The notes below the pieces were generated by a model. It made no database searches, was not told the DNA's origin, and saw only the letters and a list, made by a program, of their open reading frames with translations. The position numbers and the translations under genes were made by a program. From Streptomyces coacervatus (lineage in GTDB: Bacteria; Actinomycetota; Actinomycetes; Streptomycetales; Streptomycetaceae), in contig NZ_JARHTP010000027.1 of NCBI RefSeq assembly GCF_029223485.1, positions 62,001 to 126,000 on the forward strand: DNA of 64,000 bases. Reading direction: 5' to 3'. Positions within the stretch are counted from its first letter, which is position 1. The number at the start of each line of letters is the position of its first letter. This document shows positions 60,721 through 64,000 of the stretch, piece after piece.

Positions 60721-60758
60721 AGGTGAAACTGTTCAGTCTGGACTGGACAGTTTCACCT
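60721..60758. promoter_or_regulatory. Near-perfect 38-bp palindrome before the MarR gene
   Basis: AGGTGAAACTGT (60721-60732) and its exact complement ACAGTTTCACCT (60747-60758) are the outer arms. The inner 14 bases are also nearly symmetric (CAGTC/GACTG). It ends 20 bases before the MarR start and is very probably its operator, overlapping the promoter. Confidence 0.8.
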
Positions 60759-60778
60759 TACGGTTTTAGGGTGGGGGC

Positions 60779-61240
60779 ATGGATGCAGAAGCCACCGACC
60801 CTTCCGAGGGCATCACCGACTCCGCCGCCCGCGCGGCGCGCGATCTGCGGGTCATGTTCAGTCGGCTGCGGCGGCGCATCCGGGAGGTCGCCGAGGACGA
60901 CGAGCTCACGCCGCCCCAGGTCTCCGCGCTCACCCTGGTGGCCAAGCACGGGGCCGCCACGGCCAGCGCGCTGGCCACGGCCGAGGGCGTACGGCCGCAG
61001 TCGATGGCGACCACCCTTGCGGCCCTGGACCGGCAGGGTCTGATCCGGCGCAGTCCCGACCCGGACGACGGCCGCCGCCAGCTGGTCACCCTCACCGACG
61101 CGGGCCGTCTGCGGGTGGCGGGCGACCGGCAGGCGCGTGAGGAGTGGCTGGCCCGGGCGCTGCAGGACCGCTACACCGAGGCCGAACGGCGAACGGTCCT
61201 CGACGGGCTGGCCCTGCTGGAACGGCTCACGCAGCCGTGA
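60779..61240 (+). CDS. MarR family transcriptional regulator
   Basis: 153 residues. The winged HTH is TPPQVSALTLVAKHGAATASALATAEGVRPQSMATTLAALDRQGLIRRSPDPDDGRRQLVTLTDAGR, with the wing DPDDGRR typical of MarR proteins. It should bind the 38-bp palindrome upstream and regulate itself and the MFS and isochorismatase genes, with which it overlaps. The inducer is unknown. ATG 60779 has a GGTGGGGG stretch just upstream. Confidence 0.9.
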   Translation: MDAEATDPSEGITDSAARAARDLRVMFSRLRRRIREVAEDDELTPPQVSALTLVAKHGAATASALATAEGVRPQSMATTLAALDRQGLIRRSPDPDDGRRQLVTLTDAGRLRVAGDRQAREEWLARALQDRYTEAERRTVLDGLALLERLTQP

Positions 61241-62649
61241 TATCGAGGCTTTCCGGCATCGGACGCGCCCCTCGGACCACCCGCCCCTCCCCCACCGAAT
61301 TCGACCGGCGGCTGATCGCGCCGATGCTGTTCGGCTCGGTACTCAACCCGGTCAACTCCTCGATGATCGCGGTGGCGTTGGTGCCGATCGGGGTCGCCTT
61401 CGGCGCACCGCCGGCCGAGACGGTGTGGCTGGTCTCGGCCCTGTACCTGGCCACCGCGGTGGGGCAGCCGGTCGTCGGGCGACTCGTCGACATGTACGGG
61501 CCACGTCGCCTCTATCTGATCGGTACGGGCCTGGTGGGCATCGCCGGGCTCCTCGGCGCACTCGCTCCCTCGCTCGGCGCGCTGATCGGCGCGCGCGTGC
61601 TGCTCGGTCTCGGGACGTCGGCGGCGTATCCGGCGGCCATGCAGCTGACGCGGAGCGAGGCCGAGCGCACGGGCCGGGACAGCCCGGCCGGGGTGCTGAC
61701 CGCGCTCGCGGTGGCCAACCAGACGGTGGCCGTGGTCGGCCCCGCCCTCGGCGGGCTGCTGATCGGTGTCGGCGGCTGGCGGGCCGTCTTCACCGTCAAC
61801 GTGCCGCTGTCCGCGGCCTGTCTGGTCCTCGGCGCGCTGCGGCTGCCGAGGGCGGCACGGGCCGCGGAGAGCCGTGAGCACGGGGTCGACCTGCCCGGCA
61901 TGGCCCTGTTCGCGGTCATGCTGGTCTCGCTGATGCTGTTCCTGATGGACCCCCGGCCCGACCGCTGGTGGCTGCCGGTGTTCTCCGCCACGGCAGCGGC
62001 CGGCTTCGCGGTCCGGGAGCTGCGGGTGCCGAAGCCGTTCGTCGACCTGCGCGTGCTCGGCGGCAACGCCCCGCTGATCGTGACGTACCTGCGCCAACTG
62101 CTCGGCTACACAACGGCGTACGCCTTCATGTACGGCTTCACCCAGTGGCTGGAGGAGGGCCGCGCACTGCACGCGGCGGCCGCGGGGCTGGTGCTGCTGC
62201 CGCTGTCGGCCGCCGCGCTCACCGTCTCCGCCCTCACCGGACGCCGCGAGGCCGTCCGCGGCAAGCTCGTCGTCGGCAGCCTCGTCCAGATGGCCGCCTG
62301 CGCCGCGCTGCTCCTGGTCGGCTCCGGGACCCCGGTCTGGGCGTTGGCGGCCCTGGCAGCGGTGATGGGCGTACCGCAGGGGCTCATCGGGCTCGCCACC
62401 CAGACCTCGCTGTACCGGCAGGCCGAGCCCGCCCGCACCGCCTCGGCCGCCGGACTGCTGCGCACCTTCGGTTATCTCGGTGCCCTGGCCGCATCCGCCG
62501 CCGACGCGGCCTTCTTCACCCACCGCGCCGACACACCGGGTCTGCACGACCTCGCCCTGTTCATGCTCGCCGGGTCCGCACTGCTCCTGGCGACCGTTCT
62601 GCCCGACCGCTCACTGAGCACACTCGTACCCTCCTCCGGAAAGGCCTGA
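61237..62649 (+). CDS. MFS transporter (DHA2-like)
   Basis: 470 residues from a GTGA overlap with marR. About 12-13 helices. The MFS motif is GRLVDMYGPRRLYLIG between helices 2 and 3; the region MQLTRSEAERTGRDSPAGVLTALAVANQTVAVVGPALGGLLIGVGGWRAVFTVNVPLSAA is typical of DHA2-like drug transporters (motif C-like GPALGG). It lies in a MarR-controlled operon, so it probably exports a toxic small molecule that also induces it. Confidence 0.87.
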   Translation: MISRLSGIGRAPRTTRPSPTEFDRRLIAPMLFGSVLNPVNSSMIAVALVPIGVAFGAPPAETVWLVSALYLATAVGQPVVGRLVDMYGPRRLYLIGTGLVGIAGLLGALAPSLGALIGARVLLGLGTSAAYPAAMQLTRSEAERTGRDSPAGVLTALAVANQTVAVVGPALGGLLIGVGGWRAVFTVNVPLSAACLVLGALRLPRAARAAESREHGVDLPGMALFAVMLVSLMLFLMDPRPDRWWLPVFSATAAAGFAVRELRVPKPFVDLRVLGGNAPLIVTYLRQLLGYTTAYAFMYGFTQWLEEGRALHAAAAGLVLLPLSAAALTVSALTGRREAVRGKLVVGSLVQMAACAALLLVGSGTPVWALAALAAVMGVPQGLIGLATQTSLYRQAEPARTASAAGLLRTFGYLGALAASAADAAFFTHRADTPGLHDLALFMLAGSALLLATVLPDRSLSTLVPSSGKA

Positions 62650-62652
62650 GCC

Positions 62653-63237
62653 ATGACCGTCACCGCCCTCGACCCGCGCACCGCCCTCGTCGCGATCGAC
62701 CTCCAGGCCGGCATCGTCCCCGCGCCGGTCCAGCCGCACACCGGCGCCGAGGTCGTCACCCGTACGGCCGAACTCGCCGAGGCCTTCCGGGCCCACGATC
62801 TGCCCGTGGTCCTGGTCCGGGTCTCCTTCGCCGACGACGGTGCGGACGCCGTCCCCGGCCGCACCGAGGCCCCCCGCCCCGGCGGCACCCGCCCGGAGGG
62901 CTGGGATGTCGTTGTCGGTGAACTGACCGGTCACCCCGGGGACATCGCCGTCACCAAGCGCAACTGGGGTGCCTTCCACGGCACCGATCTCGACGTCCAG
63001 CTGCGCCGGCGCGGTGTCACTCAGATCGTGCTGACGGGCATCGCCACCAGCATCGGCGTGGAGTCGACCGCCCGCGCCGCGCACGAGCACGGCTATCACG
63101 TCACACTCGCCACCGACGCCATGAGCGACATCGACCCCGAGGCCCACCGGGGCAGCGTCGAGCGGATCTTCCCGCGGCTGGGCGAGACCGGCACCACGGC
63201 CGAGATCCTGGAGCTGCTGGCCAAGACGCACGACTGA
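62653..63237 (+). CDS. Isochorismatase-fold hydrolase with Gly at the nucleophile position
   Basis: 194 residues. The family Asp16 is in TALVAIDLQAG and Lys102 in AVTKRNWGAFHGTDLD. The usual nucleophilic Cys is Gly135 here (TSIGVESTARAA). That substitution occurs in true isochorismatases, where a vinyl-ether is cleaved without a covalent thioester, and in some other members. The GTFHGTDL region is standard. It is 3 bases past the MFS gene and probably in the MarR operon. The substrate is uncertain; no isochorismate pathway gene is nearby. Confidence 0.8.
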   Translation: MTVTALDPRTALVAIDLQAGIVPAPVQPHTGAEVVTRTAELAEAFRAHDLPVVLVRVSFADDGADAVPGRTEAPRPGGTRPEGWDVVVGELTGHPGDIAVTKRNWGAFHGTDLDVQLRRRGVTQIVLTGIATSIGVESTARAAHEHGYHVTLATDAMSDIDPEAHRGSVERIFPRLGETGTTAEILELLAKTHD

Positions 63238-63267
63238 TCCGGCCGACGGGGACGATCTCATGGGGGT

Positions 63268-63290
63268 CCGGAGTGGGGCGAAGCCTCCGG
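63268..63290 (+). terminator. Short GC-rich hairpin after the isochorismatase gene
   Basis: CCGGAG (63268-63273) pairs with CTCCGG (63285-63290). A run of Gs (GGGGGTC) just upstream resembles the small element in the siderophore genes. Probable end of the MarR operon; weak. Confidence 0.4.
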
Positions 63291-63356
63291 CGGAGATAGC
63301 ATCTGGCCACCCGTACCCACACTTTCGGCGAGCGACCCGAGGGGGCTCGGAGCCCG

Positions 63357-64000
63357 ATGCCGGTCAAGGTCAGTGTCATCGTCCCCGTCTACAACCCGGG
63401 GCCCTACATCGAGGACTGCATCACCTCGTTGCTGAAGCAGTCCCTTCCACCCGACGAGTACGAAGTGATCTTCGTAGACGACGGCTCCACCGACCAGACC
63501 CCGGCCCGGCTCGACGCGCTCGCCGCAAAGGAGTCCCGGGTCCGGGTGATCCACCAGGAGAATTCCGGCTGGTCGGGCAAGCCCCGCAACGTCGGCATCG
63601 CCGCTTCCCAGGGCGAGTACGTGATGTTCCTCGACAACGACGACTACCTCGGCGACGAGGCCCTGGAGCGGATGTACGGCTACGGCGTGGCCAACGGCGC
63701 CGACGTCGTCGTCGGCAAGATGGCCGGCCAGGGCCGCGCGGTGCCGGTGGAGCTGTTCCGCCGCAACCGGCCGCGGGCAAGCGTCCAGAACGCCCCGCTC
63801 ATCGACAGCCTCACCCCGCACAAGATGTTCCGCCGGGCCTTCCTGGACGAGATCGGCCTCCGCTTCCCCGAGGGCAGGCGGCGGCTGGAGGACCACGTCT
63901 TCGTGACGGAGGCCTATCTGCGCGCGGCCAACGTCTCGGTGATCGGCGACTACGTCTGCTACTACCACGTCCGGCGCGACGACTCCTCCAACGCGGGCTT
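63357..64000 (+). CDS. Family 2 glycosyltransferase, partial at right edge
   Basis: 214 codons read to the window edge with no stop. ATG 63357 has CGGAG just upstream. The GT-A fold starts PVKVSVIVPVYNPGPYIEDCITSLLKQSL, then EVIFVDDGSTDQTPARLDAL, HQENSGWSGKPRNVGIAASQGEYVMFLDNDDYL (DND plus D metal site). It adds a sugar from a nucleotide donor to a lipid or protein acceptor, as in cell-wall glycans or teichoic-acid-like polymers. The C-terminus is cut off. Confidence 0.88.
   Translation, partial: MPVKVSVIVPVYNPGPYIEDCITSLLKQSLPPDEYEVIFVDDGSTDQTPARLDALAAKESRVRVIHQENSGWSGKPRNVGIAASQGEYVMFLDNDDYLGDEALERMYGYGVANGADVVVGKMAGQGRAVPVELFRRNRPRASVQNAPLIDSLTPHKMFRRAFLDEIGLRFPEGRRRLEDHVFVTEAYLRAANVSVIGDYVCYYHVRRDDSSNAG

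Overview
This window is a high-GC actinobacterial chromosome segment, almost certainly Streptomyces or a close relative. The evidence is the strong third-position G+C, GTG/TTG starts, many 4-bp ATGA/GTGA stop-start overlaps, mycothiol-linked and F420-type enzymes, CU044_5270/ECF pairs, and two copies of a dispersed hairpin repeat that I recognise from streptomycete genomes. No rRNA, tRNA, CRISPR array, transposase, integrase or phage gene is visible. The mix of secreted hydrolases, regulators, specialised metabolism and decayed genes suggests an accessory or arm-proximal region.

Layout. 1-5.0 kb: the tail of an RpiR-like regulator, a small conserved protein, about 0.9 kb of degenerate DNA, a 52-residue single-pass membrane protein next to a membrane-anchored peptidoglycan-binding protein, a TetR regulator with operator-like repeats shared with a zinc-ribbon/OB-fold protein, and a 5'-truncated Gfo/Idh/MocA gene. 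5-13 kb: a large secreted alpha/beta hydrolase with Calx-beta-like repeats, a PPOX/F420-type protein, a DJ-1/PfpI protein, a MalY-type aminotransferase, a SAM methyltransferase and a membrane-anchored S1 protease. 13-19 kb: a ROK regulator divergent from a sugar ABC importer (two permeases and a lipoprotein) plus a dehydrogenase, with two operator copies between them. 19-26 kb: an L,D-transpeptidase, SDR genes (one decayed), a membrane-anchored protein broken by an amber codon, the mycothiol-dependent formaldehyde dehydrogenase with its metallo-hydrolase, and an ABC exporter.

26-38.4 kb is the centrepiece. A FhuF-type ferric reductase is divergent from a siderophore ABC importer (two permeases, ATPase, lipoprotein). 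A hairpin follows, then five tightly overlapping genes: ATP-grasp ligase, IucA/IucC synthetase, MFS exporter, second IucA/IucC synthetase and a PLP decarboxylase. Two iron-box-like sequences lie between the divergent arms, and a perfect 21-bp terminator closes the locus. Together the genes would make, export, recapture and reductively unload an NRPS-independent citrate-type siderophore.

38.5-51 kb: small proteins, a folD relic with internal deletions, an ECF sigma factor with its CU044_5270 partner, an orphan cytochrome c oxidase subunit I, a GH27 alpha-galactosidase, a glycosyltransferase, a TetR regulator divergent from a secreted beta-propeller protein, and a GH5 endoglycoceramidase-like enzyme whose promoter carries a similar repeat. 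51.5-59 kb: a complete form II (AYRGAGR) CO-dehydrogenase-like molybdenum hydroxylase operon, coxS-coxL-coxM-MoxR-VWA-XdhC-coxG. 59-64 kb: a kinase-like phosphotransferase, a YfcE-like phosphodiesterase, a MarR-MFS-isochorismatase operon preceded by a long near-perfect palindrome, and the start of a family 2 glycosyltransferase that runs off the right edge.

A recurrent theme is gene decay by internal deletion or nonsense mutation (4.2, 20.0, 22.0 and 39.6 kb), alongside compact, intact operons.
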